In this document: positions 1 through 9,537 of the stretch, in pieces
Numbering within the stretch: the first letter of the stretch is position 1
How the letters are laid out: each line of letters begins with the position of its first letter
Source: Candidatus Gaiellasilicea maunaloa
GTDB lineage: Bacteria; Actinomycetota; Thermoleophilia; Gaiellales; Gaiellaceae
Reading direction: 5' to 3'
DNA length: 64,000 nt
Assembly (NCBI GenBank): GCA_024330215.1
Contig: JANDLU010000004.1
Coordinates: 53,107 to 117,106 of the forward strand
Program-made: the position numbers and the translations under genes
The notes under the pieces: generated by a model
What the model was told of the DNA's origin: nothing
Database searches by the model: none
Seen by the model: only the letters and a program-made list of their open reading frames with translations

Positions 1-8
1 CCGTGGGA

Positions 9-968
9 CTAGAAGTTGCGGCGCAACAGGAGGAGCGCGAGTGGCAGCGCCGCCACGGCGACGGCGTACGGCGCGAGCGGGACGGCCCGGAGCTCGCGGC
101 CGCTCGGGGCGACGGCGCCCTCGCCGAGCCTGCCCCGAACGGCCGCAAGCGCGGCCGGGAGCTCCCGCTCGCTGAAGACACGACCGCCGATCTCGCGGGC
201 GACGCGCTCGAGGAGGTCGCGGCTCGTCGAATCGGGCCGGTAGCTCTCCACCTCTCCCCTCCGCCCGTACACGCGATCCTCCGGGTGCCAGACGTGTACG
301 AAGTATGTGGCCACCCGTCCTCGCAGGAGCAATGACCGGAGCTCGCCGAGATTGAACGGCACGCTTTCGCCGTCGGTGAAGACGACGGCGACGCGGACGC
401 GCGCTCGCGAGCCGAAGAAGTTCTGCCGGCCGAGATCGCCGAGCGCCGCAAGTGCCGTGGCGCGGCTGGCGCGCCGCTCCGGCGGTGGCCGGTCGATCTC
501 CACCGCCCGGTCGACGATGGCGGTGAACGCGGTCGCGCTCAGGGTCGGGAAGAGGTGCGGGAGCAGCCGGTCTGTCACCGACGCGACCCCGACGGGCACC
601 TCGACGAGCCCGAAACGCAGCTCCTTGGCGAACGCGCGTGCGCGCTCGATCCGGGCCGGCGCCGACCGGGAGGGCCGCGCCAACATCGACCGCGAGACGT
701 CGAGGACGGCGATGGCCTCGACATCGGTGCGCCCTTCGGTCTCCTGCACCCTGGAGACGACCGGCTGCGCCGCTCCGAGACCGAGCAGCAAGCCAATGGC
801 GACGAGCGCGGCCGCCTCGAGCCCGAGCATGCCCGTCGGCCGCGGCTCGAGCCCGAGCACGGCGCAGAGTCGGCGCGAGCGCCGCTCGGAGGCGACGAGG
901 GCCCCGACGCCGAGAAGCGCGAGGACGCCGACCGCGGCGGCCCACGGTGTCAGGAAGGAGACGCCCAC
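9..968 (-). CDS. BatA/BatB-like VWA-domain membrane protein
   Basis: Membrane-anchored von Willebrand factor A protein at the distal end of the MoxR-DUF58-VWA operon. Two hydrophobic segments (about residues 6-27 and 47-67) precede a VWA fold whose metal-site (MIDAS) motif reads DVSRS near residue 90; a C-terminal helix ends in LLLLRRNF. The GTG at 968 is chosen because the upstream gene stops at 973, four bases away, and homology begins there. Relatives bind a metal ion and partner with MoxR ATPases (Bat proteins in Bacteroides aerotolerance). The client here is unknown. Family call is firm; the role is inferred from the operon. Confidence 0.85.
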   Translation of the reverse strand: MGVSFLTPWAAAVGVLALLGVGALVASERRSRRLCAVLGLEPRPTGMLGLEAAALVAIGLLLGLGAAQPVVSRVQETEGRTDVEAIAVLDVSRSMLARPSRSAPARIERARAFAKELRFGLVEVPVGVASVTDRLLPHLFPTLSATAFTAIVDRAVEIDRPPPERRASRATALAALGDLGRQNFFGSRARVRVAVVFTDGESVPFNLGELRSLLLRGRVATYFVHVWHPEDRVYGRRGEVESYRPDSTSRDLLERVAREIGGRVFSERELPAALAAVRGRLGEGAVAPSGRELRAVPLAPYAVAVAALPLALLLLRRNF

Positions 969-972
969 CGCG

Positions 973-1608
973 CTAGTAGCCGCCGCCGGACGACGCGGCG
1001 CCGGCGCCCGAGGCGGGTGTGGCTGCGCGCTCGCCGCTCCCGGCCGAGCTGCTCGCGGCACTCGCGAGGAGTCGGAGTGCGAGCTCGAGGTTGAACCGAG
1101 CGTCGTCGTGCCCCGGGTCGAGCTCCACCGCGCGGCGGAAGTGACCCGCAGCCCGGCGGAGCGGCGGCCCCGAGCCCGTGCCGAGCCGTGCCTCCTCGAG
1201 CGCGAGCACGCCACGCAGGTTCGAGAGCATCGACCCCCGGCGCCGGTCGGCGTTCCCGGCGGCCCGAGCGAGCACGCGCTCGGCCCCGCTTCTCACCGCG
1301 AGCTGGGAGAACTGCGTGACCTCCTCTCGCGGCCGTGCGAGCCGGAACCGCTGGACGGCTGCACGGAACTCGAGGTCGTCCGCCACATCGAGCAACGAGC
1401 GGCTGGCGGCGGCCGGAAGCACCGCCTCGGCCGTCCACATGCCCTGTGTGCCGGCGACGCCGGCGAAGCGGGCGTCGCCGCGCTCGAGCGCCTGCTGCGA
1501 GCGCATCACGTCGACGGCGAGCAGGGCGAGCAGCGTCGCAACCGCGAAGGAGAGCGCGACGGCCAGGATTCCGATCAGGGGTCGTCCGGCGATCCGCGCG
1601 GGCCTCAT
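973..1608 (-). CDS. Small TPR-like membrane protein of the Bat operon
   Basis: A 211-residue protein with one N-terminal membrane segment (about residues 10-33) and an extracytoplasmic part. Near residues 150-180 there is a single tetratricopeptide-like stretch (FRRAVELDPGHDDARFNLEL). The C-terminus is Ala/Ser/Gly-rich low complexity. It overlaps the upstream VWA gene by the ATGA quartet at 1605-1608 and lies four bases before the next VWA gene, so it is translated with them. Bat operons often carry a TPR protein at this place, and this is probably its short counterpart. No catalytic motif is visible. Confidence 0.7.
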   Translation of the reverse strand: MRPARIAGRPLIGILAVALSFAVATLLALLAVDVMRSQQALERGDARFAGVAGTQGMWTAEAVLPAAASRSLLDVADDLEFRAAVQRFRLARPREEVTQFSQLAVRSGAERVLARAAGNADRRRGSMLSNLRGVLALEEARLGTGSGPPLRRAAGHFRRAVELDPGHDDARFNLELALRLLASAASSSAGSGERAATPASGAGAASSGGGY

Positions 1609-2480
1609 GCCCGCCGCCAGGAGACGCGGCCGCAGAACCGCTCATTGAGAGCGAGAAGCGCCAGGAGAGCGGCGGCGGCGGCGACCAGCGCCGCCGGGAA
1701 CGAGCCGACCAGCGTCTGGCGCTCCTCGATCGCGGTGTTGCCGAGCAGCTCGCGATTCTGCACGAACGCCTCCTCACCGACCAGCTGCTCGAAGAGATCC
1801 CGGTCCTCGTTGAAGGCGAACAGCGGCACGACCCGGAGGTCGATCCCGTCGGCCTCGTAGCGAATCAGCTCCTGCGTCAGCCGCTCGGTGTCCAGCGCCG
1901 AGTCGTCGAGATCGCTGATCAGCAGCACGGCGGGCTCGATCCCATCGCGCTCGATCACCCGCCTCGCCTCGCCGAGCCCCACGGAGATCTTCGTCCCGCC
2001 GCGGAACGTGCCGGTCCAAGGATTCGCGCGGCCGAACGAGGGGAGTTCCTGGGAGCCTCCTCGTGAGCGCCCGGAGCGCCTGACGATGGGCGATGCCGGT
2101 GGCGGCTCGAAGAAGAGCAGCAGGGGACGCAGCTCGTCGCCGCGCGTGCCCGGCGTGAGCATCTCGTACGCGTCGTCCGAGAAGACGACGAGGCCGACGC
2201 GGGTCGACGTCTGGGCCAGCGAGCGCAGCACTCGCTGGATGCGCCGGTACTTCGCCGGCTCGACGCTCGTCGACAGGTCGAGCACGATCACGCCTCCGCC
2301 ACCCGACGCGAAGTAGCTCGTGGGCCTGGCGCCGAGGCGAGTCGAGAGCAGCACGGCCACGGCGAGTACCGCCACGGCACAGAGCGCGAGTCCGACGTGC
2401 CGGACAAGCGTTCGCCTCGCGGTCTGCTCGAGCTCGCGAACAGCCGACGTGGGCAGCCCGGAACGGCGAACGCCGGTCAC
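1605..2480 (-). CDS. VWA-domain membrane protein (Bat-type)
   Basis: Second von Willebrand factor A protein of the operon, 291 residues. An N-terminal helix (about residues 28-50) is followed by a VWA domain with MIDAS motif DLSTS and a C-terminal helix near residues 255-280. The GTG start at 2480 overlaps the upstream stop as GTGA, which fits translational coupling; the longer open frame upstream is a shadow of its neighbour. It is paralogous in design to the VWA gene ending at 9, so the pair may form a membrane complex driven by MoxR. Substrate unknown. Confidence 0.85.
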   Translation of the reverse strand: MTGVRRSGLPTSAVRELEQTARRTLVRHVGLALCAVAVLAVAVLLSTRLGARPTSYFASGGGGVIVLDLSTSVEPAKYRRIQRVLRSLAQTSTRVGLVVFSDDAYEMLTPGTRGDELRPLLLFFEPPPASPIVRRSGRSRGGSQELPSFGRANPWTGTFRGGTKISVGLGEARRVIERDGIEPAVLLISDLDDSALDTERLTQELIRYEADGIDLRVVPLFAFNEDRDLFEQLVGEEAFVQNRELLGNTAIEERQTLVGSFPAALVAAAAALLALLALNERFCGRVSWRRA

Positions 2481-3394
2481 CCGGAGCCTCCGTTCGCCGT
2501 CCGGGCGTCGCGCGCGAGGTCCTCGATCGCGTCGGGATCGGCGGCGCCGGACGCCCACGCGAGGGCTCTCGCCCGATCTGCAAGCTCGGCGAGTCCCCGG
2601 CCGCCCAGCTCGCGAGCGACGCGTTCCAGTGCCCGGCGCCGGTCGGGCGAGTCTCCATTCCTCGATGCCTCGCGCGCGAGCTCGAGCGCTCGCTCGAGCG
2701 GAGCCAGCGTGGGCACCAGCTCCAGGCCCGCCTCGACCGCCGGCGCGCGCCGCCGCGAGAGCCGCCCGGCAAGCCCAACGCCGAGACCGGCGAACCCCGC
2801 CGTGCCGACGAGCAGCGCGGCCGCCAGGGTGCCGGGGGCCCAGCGATAGGACGGTGCGGGAACGGCGCTCACGTCTCCCCGCCACGCACGCTGCGCGAGC
2901 GCCGCATCGTCGACCCGCGCCGTCACCTGGAAGCGCGGCCACTCGACGATGATGCTCGCCGGGCCGGGACTCAGCTGGAATCGGTACGCGACGCTCGCCA
3001 GGGGAAACTCGAAGGTCCGACGGTCGCCGGCGGGCGCGCAGCCTTCGCGGAGGCAGCGGAGCGGGTAACGGAAGCGCCAGCGGACGCTCGAGCCCGCAGC
3101 AATGCGCTCGACGTGTCCGGGCCCGGCCGCCTCGTAGGGCGCGAAGTCGGGATCGATGCGAACGGTTTCCGGCCGCACGACCTCGGCGTCGCCGACGAGC
3201 ACGAGCTCCGCTACGACGGGCTCGCCGAACGCATGCACCGAAGGCCGAACCGATGAGCTGACGATCGTCAGCGACTGCCGCAGCGGTCGTGGGTCGTCCC
3301 CATCGCCGCCCCGCGAGGCGAGCACGAGCGCGATCCCGCCGCCCGTGACAGCGAGCGCCGCGAGCAGCGCAAGCGGAACCGCGAGCCGCCTCAT
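2477..3394 (-). CDS. Membrane protein of the Bat operon, BatD-like position
   Basis: Unrecognised 305-residue protein. It has an N-terminal signal/anchor (about residues 3-24), an extracytoplasmic beta-rich region of about 150 residues with a Cys pair (LRCLREGCAP), a second membrane helix near residues 175-195 and a charged, helical, Arg/Ala/Leu-rich cytoplasmic tail. This layout resembles BatD-like oxygen-tolerance proteins, but no specific motif fixes the family. The ATG at 3394 overlaps the DUF58 stop as ATGA and gives the start. It is co-translated with the flanking DUF58 and VWA genes. Confidence 0.7.
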   Translation of the reverse strand: MRRLAVPLALLAALAVTGGGIALVLASRGGDGDDPRPLRQSLTIVSSSVRPSVHAFGEPVVAELVLVGDAEVVRPETVRIDPDFAPYEAAGPGHVERIAAGSSVRWRFRYPLRCLREGCAPAGDRRTFEFPLASVAYRFQLSPGPASIIVEWPRFQVTARVDDAALAQRAWRGDVSAVPAPSYRWAPGTLAAALLVGTAGFAGLGVGLAGRLSRRRAPAVEAGLELVPTLAPLERALELAREASRNGDSPDRRRALERVARELGGRGLAELADRARALAWASGAADPDAIEDLARDARTANGGSG

Positions 3395-4320
3395 CGCCAG
3401 TTCCGTCCGTGCTCGAGCTCTCGGCCCGCCGCCCACGCGAGGAGCGCCGACAGGACGTGATCGCGATCGCTCGCCGAGAGCGACACAGGCTCGATCCCCA
3501 GGTCGAGGAAGCCACCGAGCAGCTCAGCCCGGCGCTGCTCGTGCTCGCGCCGCCGCTTCGCCGACTCACCCGCGCGGAGCCTGACGAGCCGCACGCGCCC
3601 GTCGGCGCCGGTGAGCGGGACGACGATCCCGTCGACCGGGGGAAAGCTCTGCTCCCAGAGCGGGTCCTGGATCACGAGCGGGACGATGTCCCAGCGGTGC
3701 TCGACAGCCCGCTCCCAGATCTCGCGCGCGGGCGAGACGAGGAAGTCGGAGATGACGAACAGGAAGCTGCCGCCCGGCACGGCCCGGCGGTGGCCTTCGA
3801 GGAACTCGAGCGCGAGCGTGAGGTTGTCCTCGGGAGCCATGAAGGTTGGGTGGCGCAGATGCCTGTCGCGAATCGACCACGGCTCGCGATTCGAGGATGG
3901 CGGTCGCCAGAACGGGGTGTCGGCGCCCTCCGCGAGATCGAGGTAGCCGACGAGGCCGCGCGCCTCGGCGACGCTGTCGGCGATCAGGCCCGCTGCAGTG
4001 CGCAGCGCCTCGTGCTTGCGCAGCCAGGGCACGTCGGGCGACGAGAGAGCCATCTCCGGCCTTCGGTCGACGACGATGACCACGCGAGGGGCGTCGTCGG
4101 CGTAGTTCTCGCGGACGACGAACTCATCCGACGCACGGGCGGTAGAGAGACGCGCCGTCGCGGCCCAGTCGATCGAATCGCGGTCGTCTCCGGGCCGATA
4201 GGGACGCGACCCGGCGACATCGGTGCCGAGGCCGCGGCGGACTCCGTGGATGACGCCGAAGGAGAGGCCGAGCAGCCGCTGGCGCGGCACCAGCGGGAAG
4301 ACGTCGCGGCGGCCGCTCAC
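3391..4320 (-). CDS. DUF58 domain protein
   Basis: DUF58 protein, 309 residues, the usual partner of MoxR. The signature reads GSRPYRPGDDRDSIDW near residues 40-55, followed by a VWA-like fold with VIVVDRRPEM, where the usual DxSxS metal site is degenerate. The GTG at 4320 overlaps the moxR stop as GTGA. Function in the family is poorly defined: DUF58 proteins are thought to link the MoxR ATPase to membrane VWA proteins. Here it sits between MoxR and the VWA genes, as in Bat operons elsewhere. Confidence 0.88.
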   Translation of the reverse strand: MSGRRDVFPLVPRQRLLGLSFGVIHGVRRGLGTDVAGSRPYRPGDDRDSIDWAATARLSTARASDEFVVRENYADDAPRVVIVVDRRPEMALSSPDVPWLRKHEALRTAAGLIADSVAEARGLVGYLDLAEGADTPFWRPPSSNREPWSIRDRHLRHPTFMAPEDNLTLALEFLEGHRRAVPGGSFLFVISDFLVSPAREIWERAVEHRWDIVPLVIQDPLWEQSFPPVDGIVVPLTGADGRVRLVRLRAGESAKRRREHEQRRAELLGGFLDLGIEPVSLSASDRDHVLSALLAWAAGRELEHGRNWR

Positions 4321-5345
4321 GATCCTGCGAGGAGCGTGTCGGAGTCGAAGACCGTCGCCGGTGAAGGAGCGAGCTCGATCGAGGCGTCCCTGAACTCCGC
4401 GAGCGCGACCTCCCAGCCCACCCGGCGCGCCTCGGCAAGCGTCCTCGGCGTGAAGACGACGCGGTGTCCGAGCACCGGCAGGAACAGGCGCTCGACGTCG
4501 ACAGGGGTCACGTACGTCCGATCGTGCAGCAACGCCCACGCGCGCGCGGCCTTCTCGAGCGCCAGGCTGCCCCGCACCGAGGCGCCCACTGCCACGGCGG
4601 GCAACTCGCGCGTTGCGCGCACGAGCTCGACGATCCAGCGCCCGAGCAGCGGGTCGAGATAGATGTCCCCGACAGCGGCGGTCAGCGCGGCGACCTCCGC
4701 GATCGTCACGACCGGGCGCAGGTCGGCCAGCGGATGATGCTCGCGCTGGTCGTCGATGATCTGCAGCTCCTCGTCGAGCGACGGGTAGCCCAGCGAGGTT
4801 TTCAGGAAGAAGCGATCGAGCTGCGCCTCGGGAAGCGGGAACGTGCCTTCGTACTCGATCGGGTTCTCGGTGGCCAGCAGCAGGAACGGGTGCGGAAGCG
4901 GGCGCGTGACGCCGTCGCTCGTGACTTGCTGCTCCGCCATCGCCTCGAGCAGGGCCGCCTGCGCCTTCGGCATCGCCCGGTTGATCTCGTCTACGAGCAC
5001 GACGTTCGCGAAGATCGGCCCCGGCTGGAACTCGAAGTCCCTGGTCTTCTGGTTGTAGATCGAAAGTCCGGTCACGTCCGTCGGTTGCAGGTCGGGCGTG
5101 CACTGGATCCGCGCCGGCACGGCGCCCGCCATCGACTGGGCGATCGCGCGGGCAAGCACGGTCTTGGCGGTGCCGGGCACGTCCTCGAACAACACATGCC
5201 CACCGCAGGCGAGCGCCGTGAGCACGAGCCGGATCTCCTCGCTCTTTCCGTGGACGACCTTCTCGATGTTCGCGCGGAAGCGGTCGGCGACCGCGGTCGC
5301 GGACGCGAGCCGCTCCTCGGCGCCGACCTGCACCGCAACCGTCAT
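4317..5345 (-). CDS. MoxR-family AAA+ ATPase
   Basis: MoxR AAA+ ATPase, 342 residues, first gene of the Bat-type operon. The Walker A variant DVPGTAKT lies near residue 59 and Walker B (VVLVDEINRAMPKAQ) near 118; both are typical of MoxR, including the Asn-Arg that follows DEI. MoxR proteins form rings that remodel VWA-containing partners, often to insert cofactors or mature complexes. A TAGCGT -10 element seven bases upstream of the ATG suggests a leaderless operon transcript. All following genes down to position 9 overlap or nearly touch. Confidence 0.93.
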   Translation of the reverse strand: MTVAVQVGAEERLASATAVADRFRANIEKVVHGKSEEIRLVLTALACGGHVLFEDVPGTAKTVLARAIAQSMAGAVPARIQCTPDLQPTDVTGLSIYNQKTRDFEFQPGPIFANVVLVDEINRAMPKAQAALLEAMAEQQVTSDGVTRPLPHPFLLLATENPIEYEGTFPLPEAQLDRFFLKTSLGYPSLDEELQIIDDQREHHPLADLRPVVTIAEVAALTAAVGDIYLDPLLGRWIVELVRATRELPAVAVGASVRGSLALEKAARAWALLHDRTYVTPVDVERLFLPVLGHRVVFTPRTLAEARRVGWEVALAEFRDASIELAPSPATVFDSDTLLAGS

Positions 5346-5352
5346 GAGCTGA

Positions 5353-5358
5353 ACGCTA
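5353..5358 (-). promoter_or_regulatory. -10 element of the moxR operon
   Basis: On the minus strand TAGCGT lies seven bases before the moxR ATG, so transcription would begin at or next to the start codon. No Shine-Dalgarno sequence is present. No clear -35 box is visible. The element belongs to the window-wide set of TANNNT boxes described in the findings. Confidence 0.5.
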
Positions 5359-5364
5359 GCGGCG

Positions 5365-5850
5365 CTACGGCGTCGGCGCCAACGCGGGCTTGTACGCCCC
5401 GATTCCGCCCGAGCCGAATGCGATCGCCTGGTTCTCGCCTCGGACGAGCGTCCGCACGCGAACTCCGATCAGGAGCTCGTTCGTCGTGATCGCCGGCTCG
5501 AGCGGCGCCACGGCGAACACCTCCTCGTCGGCCAGCGATCCGCGCTCGGGTGCGTTGAGCAGCCCGAGCGAGATCAACGAGACGATCACCGCGGCGGCCG
5601 CCGATCCGACTCGCGTCACAGCAGTCGGCGAGCTCCAGGCGACCCGGCGGCGCACCGGCAGATAGAGATCCCGGCTCATTCTCTCCGACGGCGAGCTGCG
5701 AACGACGGCCGTGACGGCCCTGGCGCTCTCCTGGAACGAACGACAGTCGGCGCAGCGCGCGAGGTGATTCTTGACGAGGGCGCTCTCGAACTGCGAGAGC
5801 TCGCTGTCGAGCGCCACGGAAACCCACTGCCGCGTGCGCTCGCATTCCAT
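5365..5850 (-). CDS. Zinc-finger (anti-sigma-like) membrane protein
   Basis: A 161-residue protein with an N-terminal zf-HC2 finger (HLARCADC near residues 27-34, with CERTRQ at the N-terminus). A short linker is followed by one membrane helix (about residues 75-98) and an extracytoplasmic C-terminal part. This is the build of anti-sigma factors of ECF sigma factors, but no sigma gene lies beside it. The ATG at 5850 is preceded by GAGGT at a good distance. An earlier in-frame ATG pair at about 5871/5868 is possible. It lies just upstream of moxR in the same direction. Confidence 0.75.
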   Translation of the reverse strand: MECERTRQWVSVALDSELSQFESALVKNHLARCADCRSFQESARAVTAVVRSSPSERMSRDLYLPVRRRVAWSSPTAVTRVGSAAAAVIVSLISLGLLNAPERGSLADEEVFAVAPLEPAITTNELLIGVRVRTLVRGENQAIAFGSGGIGAYKPALAPTP

Positions 5851-5911
5851 TGTTCTTACCTCGTGCATCATCACCTCAGACGAACACGTCGGGCCCGAAG
5901 TTAGTCCCGAG

Positions 5912-6289
5912 CTAGAAGAGCTTGACCGAAGTGTCGGCAGTAACGCCGAGCAGGATGAGCCAGGCGCCGACGGCAAGGAAGATCGCAGCGGTGGCCAGCG
6001 AATCCCGCTGCTCCCCCCGGCTTGCGCGTCGAGCGCCTCGAAGCCCGAGGCCCGTGCCGAACATTCCCGCGATCGGAGCCTCCTCGTCGGCGATCTTCGT
6101 GCGGAGCGGGCCACGATTGCCCGCGAAGAAGCCGAGCACGATCAGGAAGGCGCCGACCACGTAGTACGTGACCGAGACGGCGCGTGCGATCGAGGCGCCG
6201 GTCGCGAGGCCGAACAGCAACGCAACCGCGCCCAGGCCGACGGCGGTAGACGCCAGCAGGACGGCCAGCCGCCGGAGAGCCTCTAGCAC
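5912..6289 (-). CDS. Small hypothetical membrane protein
   Basis: Unrecognised 125-residue integral membrane protein with three predicted helices (about residues 9-32, 38-55 and 98-118). A polar loop near residues 58-95 is Arg-rich and ends in RRASRGEQRDS. The start is GTG at 6289. The gene lies 61 bases upstream of the zinc-finger gene in the same direction and may be cotranscribed with it. No motif points to a function. Confidence 0.65.
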   Translation of the reverse strand: MLEALRRLAVLLASTAVGLGAVALLFGLATGASIARAVSVTYYVVGAFLIVLGFFAGNRGPLRTKIADEEAPIAGMFGTGLGLRGARRASRGEQRDSLATAAIFLAVGAWLILLGVTADTSVKLF

Positions 6290-6387
6290 GATGACGCCTC
6301 GGCACAGAGCTTCATTGTGTTAGGGGCCTGTAGCCCGGCGAGTCGCCGCAGCAGCGCGAGCTACCGCGTGCCCGTTGCGTCACGCCG

Positions 6388-7437
6388 TTACGAGCCGACC
6401 GCTGCCGTCCGTGAGCGGTCATACCGAATCTCTTGGGGCGTCATCGGCCACTTCTCGAGCGGGTAGTGACAGGCGGTCGTATGGGCATGACCGGCGACGT
6501 TCCGAAGCTCGGGCGTTTCGACGTCGCAGTGCCCTTCGTGGAAGCGCGGACAGCGCGGGTGGAAGTTGCACGCGGCCGGTGGGTTGATCGGATTCGGCAC
6601 GTCGCCCTCGAGGACGACGCGCTGCCGCAGGCGTCCGAGCGCGGGATCCGGGATCGGCACCGCGCCCAGGAGCGCCCCCGTATACGGGTGCTTTGGAGCC
6701 GTGTACAGCTCGGTGCGCGAAGCCAACTCGACCGGCTTGCCGAGATACATCACCATCACCCGGTCGGAGATATGGCGAACGACGTTCAGGTCGTGCGCGA
6801 TGAAGATGTACGTGAGCCCGAACTCCTTCTGGAGATCCTTGAGCAGGTTCAGGATCTGGGCCTGCACCGAGACGTCGAGCGCAGACACGGGCTCGTCGCA
6901 GACGATCAGCGTCGGGTTGATCGCGAGCGCCCGTGCGATCCCGATCCGCTGGCGCTGGCCTCCCGAGAACTCGTGCGGAAAGCGGTTGTAGTGCTCGGGA
7001 TTGAGCCCGACCACCTCGAGCAGGGACTGGACTCGCCGCTTCCGCTCGGCGGGGGTGGCGATGCCGTGCACCTCGAGTGCCTCGGCGACGATGAAGCCGA
7101 CGCGCTTACGGACGTTCAGGGATGCGTAGGGATCCTGGAAGACCATCATCATCTCGCGCCGCAGAGGCCGCATCTCGCGCCGCGAGAGCTTGGAGATGTC
7201 CCGGCCTCGGAAGACGATCTTGCCCTCCGTCGGCTCGATCAGCTTCAGGAGACAGCGCGCCATCGTCGACTTGCCGCACCCGGACTCGCCGACGACGCCG
7301 AGGGTCTCGCCCTCGTTGATCGTGAAGCTGACGCCATCGACTGCCCTGACGGCGTCGATCTGCCGCTGGAAGATGATTCCGCGCGTGACCGGAAAGTGCT
7401 TCTTCAGGCCTTCGACGACGAGCAGCTCGTCCGCCAT
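6388..7437 (-). CDS. oppF: Oligopeptide ABC importer ATP-binding protein OppF-like
   Basis: Second ATPase of the peptide importer, 349 residues. Walker [13 protein letters not shown] signature [15 protein letters not shown] and Walker [13 protein letters not shown] are intact. The C-terminal oligopeptide-type extension has a Cys-rich piece ([15 protein letters not shown]) that in this family can carry an iron-sulfur cluster. The ATG at 7437 lies four bases after the oppD stop. It would pair with OppD to power OppB/OppC for uptake of peptides or similar solutes. It is the last gene of the operon running from 12430. Confidence 0.92.
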   Translation of the reverse strand: MADELLVVEGLKKHFPVTRGIIFQRQIDAVRAVDGVSFTINEGETLGVVGESGCGKSTMARCLLKLIEPTEGKIVFRGRDISKLSRREMRPLRREMMMVFQDPYASLNVRKRVGFIVAEALEVHGIATPAERKRRVQSLLEVVGLNPEHYNRFPHEFSGGQRQRIGIARALAINPTLIVCDEPVSALDVSVQAQILNLLKDLQKEFGLTYIFIAHDLNVVRHISDRVMVMYLGKPVELASRTELYTAPKHPYTGALLGAVPIPDPALGRLRQRVVLEGDVPNPINPPAACNFHPRCPRFHEGHCDVETPELRNVAGHAHTTACHYPLEKWPMTPQEIRYDRSRTAAVGS

Positions 7438-7441
7438 CGCC

Positions 7442-8473
7442 CTACCCGCTCGTCCCGGCAGCCATCGTGGCCGCGAACAAGCGTGCCGCCTCTCGGGTCT
7501 TCGTCTCCTCGTCCAGGAAGCAGGCCTGCTCGTGCGCCGCATCGTGCGAGACCCCCATGAGCTCCGGCACCTTCTCCCTGCACACATCCATCACGTAGGC
7601 GCACCGCGGATGGAAGCGGCAGCCTCGCGGCGGATTCAGAAGCGATGGCGGCTGGCCCGGAATCTGCGCCAGCCGGTCGATCTCGGCGTCCAGACGGGGC
7701 AGCGAGCCGAGCAGACCCCACGTGTACGGGTGCTGCGGCGCGGTGAAGATCGCGTCCACCGTGCCGCGCTCCACCACCTTGGCCGCGTACATGACGACGA
7801 CCTCGTGCGCCGTCTCGGCGACGACGCCGAGATCGTGGGTGATCATCACGATCGCGGTTCCGTGATCCTCCTGCAGCTTCTGCATGAGCGAGAGGATCTG
7901 CGCCTGCGTCGTGACGTCGAGGGCCGTCGTCGGCTCGTCGGCGATCAGGAGCTTCGGGTCGTTGATCATCGCCATCGCGATCATCGCCCGCTGCCGCATC
8001 CCGCCCGAGAACTGGTGGGGGTAGTCGTCGACCCGCTGCTCCGCGCGCGGGATCCCGACCTCCTTGAGCGCCTCGCGGGCTCGCGCCCGGGCCTCCGCCT
8101 TCGAGATGTCGTTGTGGAGCAGGACGGTCTCGACGAGCTGGCGGCCGACCGTGTGCACCGGGTTCAGCGAGGTCATCGGATCCTGGAAGATCATCGCGAT
8201 CTCCTTGCCGCGCAGCGATCGCAGCCGCGAGCCGCTCGCTCCGAGAATCTCCTCGCCGTTGAAGAGCACCTCCCCGGACGAGGTCGTGTTGCGGCGCTCG
8301 TTCAACCCCATGATGGTCAGGCAGGTGACGCTCTTGCCACAGCCGGACTCACCCACGATCCCGATCGTCTTACCGGACTCGACGGTGAAGTCCACTCCGT
8401 CGACCGCCTTGACGAAGCCGTCCTCGGTCTGGAATTGCGTGCGCAGGTCTCGAACCTCGAGCAGTGCAGTCAT
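7442..8473 (-). CDS. oppD: Oligopeptide ABC importer ATP-binding protein OppD-like
   Basis: First ATPase of the importer, 343 residues. Walker A GESGCGKS, signature [15 protein letters not shown] and Walker [15 protein letters not shown] are all present. The C-terminal extension carries the CRFHPRC...C motif of the oligopeptide/dipeptide subfamily. The ATG at 8473 is chosen because the ABC domain starts at once ([10 protein letters not shown]); the longer open frame upstream is a shadow of oppB. Lies 65 bases downstream of oppB in the same operon. Confidence 0.92.
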   Translation of the reverse strand: MTALLEVRDLRTQFQTEDGFVKAVDGVDFTVESGKTIGIVGESGCGKSVTCLTIMGLNERRNTTSSGEVLFNGEEILGASGSRLRSLRGKEIAMIFQDPMTSLNPVHTVGRQLVETVLLHNDISKAEARARAREALKEVGIPRAEQRVDDYPHQFSGGMRQRAMIAMAMINDPKLLIADEPTTALDVTTQAQILSLMQKLQEDHGTAIVMITHDLGVVAETAHEVVVMYAAKVVERGTVDAIFTAPQHPYTWGLLGSLPRLDAEIDRLAQIPGQPPSLLNPPRGCRFHPRCAYVMDVCREKVPELMGVSHDAAHEQACFLDEETKTREAARLFAATMAAGTSG

Positions 8474-8487
8474 GCCGGTTTCCCTTA

Positions 8488-8517
8488 GGTCTAAATGCGG
8501 TGGGTCTAGATGCGGCG
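8488..8517. repeat. Imperfect 15-bp tandem duplication between oppB and oppD
   Basis: Two adjacent 15-bp units (GGTCTAAATGCGGTG and GGTCTAGATGCGGCG) differ at two positions, and a third unit begins as GGGTCT. They fill the short oppB-oppD spacer. No coding role is seen; replication slippage is the simplest origin. Confidence 0.6.
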
Positions 8518-8538
8518 GGGTCTCGGGCGGGCGGGATG

Positions 8539-9510
8539 CTACGTGAGCCGGATCCGCGGGTCGACCCAAGCGTAGACGAGGTCGACGATCAGCGTGAAGA
8601 GGATGATCGCCACGGCCCCGAAGATCACGACGCCCTGCAGCACAGGCAGGTCGAACTGGCCGATCGAGCGGATGGCGGTGCCGCCGAGACCGTTGAGCCC
8701 GAAGACCGTCTCGATGAAGATCGCGCCGCCGAGCAGCAGGCCGATGTCCATGCCGAGGATCGTGATCACGGGCAGCAACGCGTTGCGCAGGATGTGATCC
8801 TTCATCACCTTCCGCTCCGGTGCGCCCTTGGCGCGTGCGGTGCGGACGTAGTCCTGCGTCATCGTGTCCATCACCTCCGCGCGCACGAAACGCACGTAGA
8901 TCCCGGCCTGGACGATCGCGAGCGCGAGCCACGGCAGCACCATGTGGTAGGCCCAGTCGCCGAACCCGCCGCAGTTCGCCGCCTGCGGCACGCTGACCAC
9001 CTCGCAGTAGCCGGCAATGGGCGTCCAGCCGAGCTTGAATCCGAAGATGTAGGACAGCACGAGCGCGACCCAGAAGGAGGGCAGCGAGATGCCCAGCAAG
9101 ACGTAGGTCATGGCCACTCGGTCGAGAACCGAACGTGGTCGCAAGGCGGAGAGGATCCCGATCGGGACGGAGATGACGAGGACGAGGATCATCGCGCCGA
9201 AGACGAGCGACGCCGTGATCGGCGCGGCCCGGAAGATCTCGTCGTTCACCGAAGAGCGGTCGACGAACGACTCGCCGAGCGATCCATCGAAGACGAGTCG
9301 TTTGAGGAAACCCCAGTACTGCTCGTAGATCGGATCGTTGAGCCCCAGTCGCTCCTCCACGAGGGCGACCCGCTCCGGTGTCGCCGCTTGTCCGGCCGCG
9401 AGCCGCGCCGGATTCGCCGGCACGAGGAAGAAGATCACGTAGGTCACAATGGTCACCGCCAGGAAGAGGACGACCGCCCAGAGGAGACGCCTGACGAGAT
9501 ACTGGACCAT
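8539..9510 (-). CDS. oppB: Oligopeptide ABC importer permease OppB-like
   Basis: Inner-membrane permease, 323 residues, with the N-terminal OppB signature (YLVRRLLWAVVLFLAV) and about six membrane helices. The EAA-type loop reads DYVRTARAKGAPERKVMKDH in the second half. A periplasmic region between the first two helices carries the usual ERLGLNDPIYEQYWGFL stretch. It lies downstream of the substrate-binding gene and is separated from it by a strong hairpin. It pairs with the OppC-like permease at 11387-12430. Confidence 0.92.
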   Translation of the reverse strand: MVQYLVRRLLWAVVLFLAVTIVTYVIFFLVPANPARLAAGQAATPERVALVEERLGLNDPIYEQYWGFLKRLVFDGSLGESFVDRSSVNDEIFRAAPITASLVFGAMILVLVISVPIGILSALRPRSVLDRVAMTYVLLGISLPSFWVALVLSYIFGFKLGWTPIAGYCEVVSVPQAANCGGFGDWAYHMVLPWLALAIVQAGIYVRFVRAEVMDTMTQDYVRTARAKGAPERKVMKDHILRNALLPVITILGMDIGLLLGGAIFIETVFGLNGLGGTAIRSIGQFDLPVLQGVVIFGAVAIILFTLIVDLVYAWVDPRIRLT

Positions 9511-9537
9511 TGGTGGGAGCTTACTCCTCCAGGTAGT

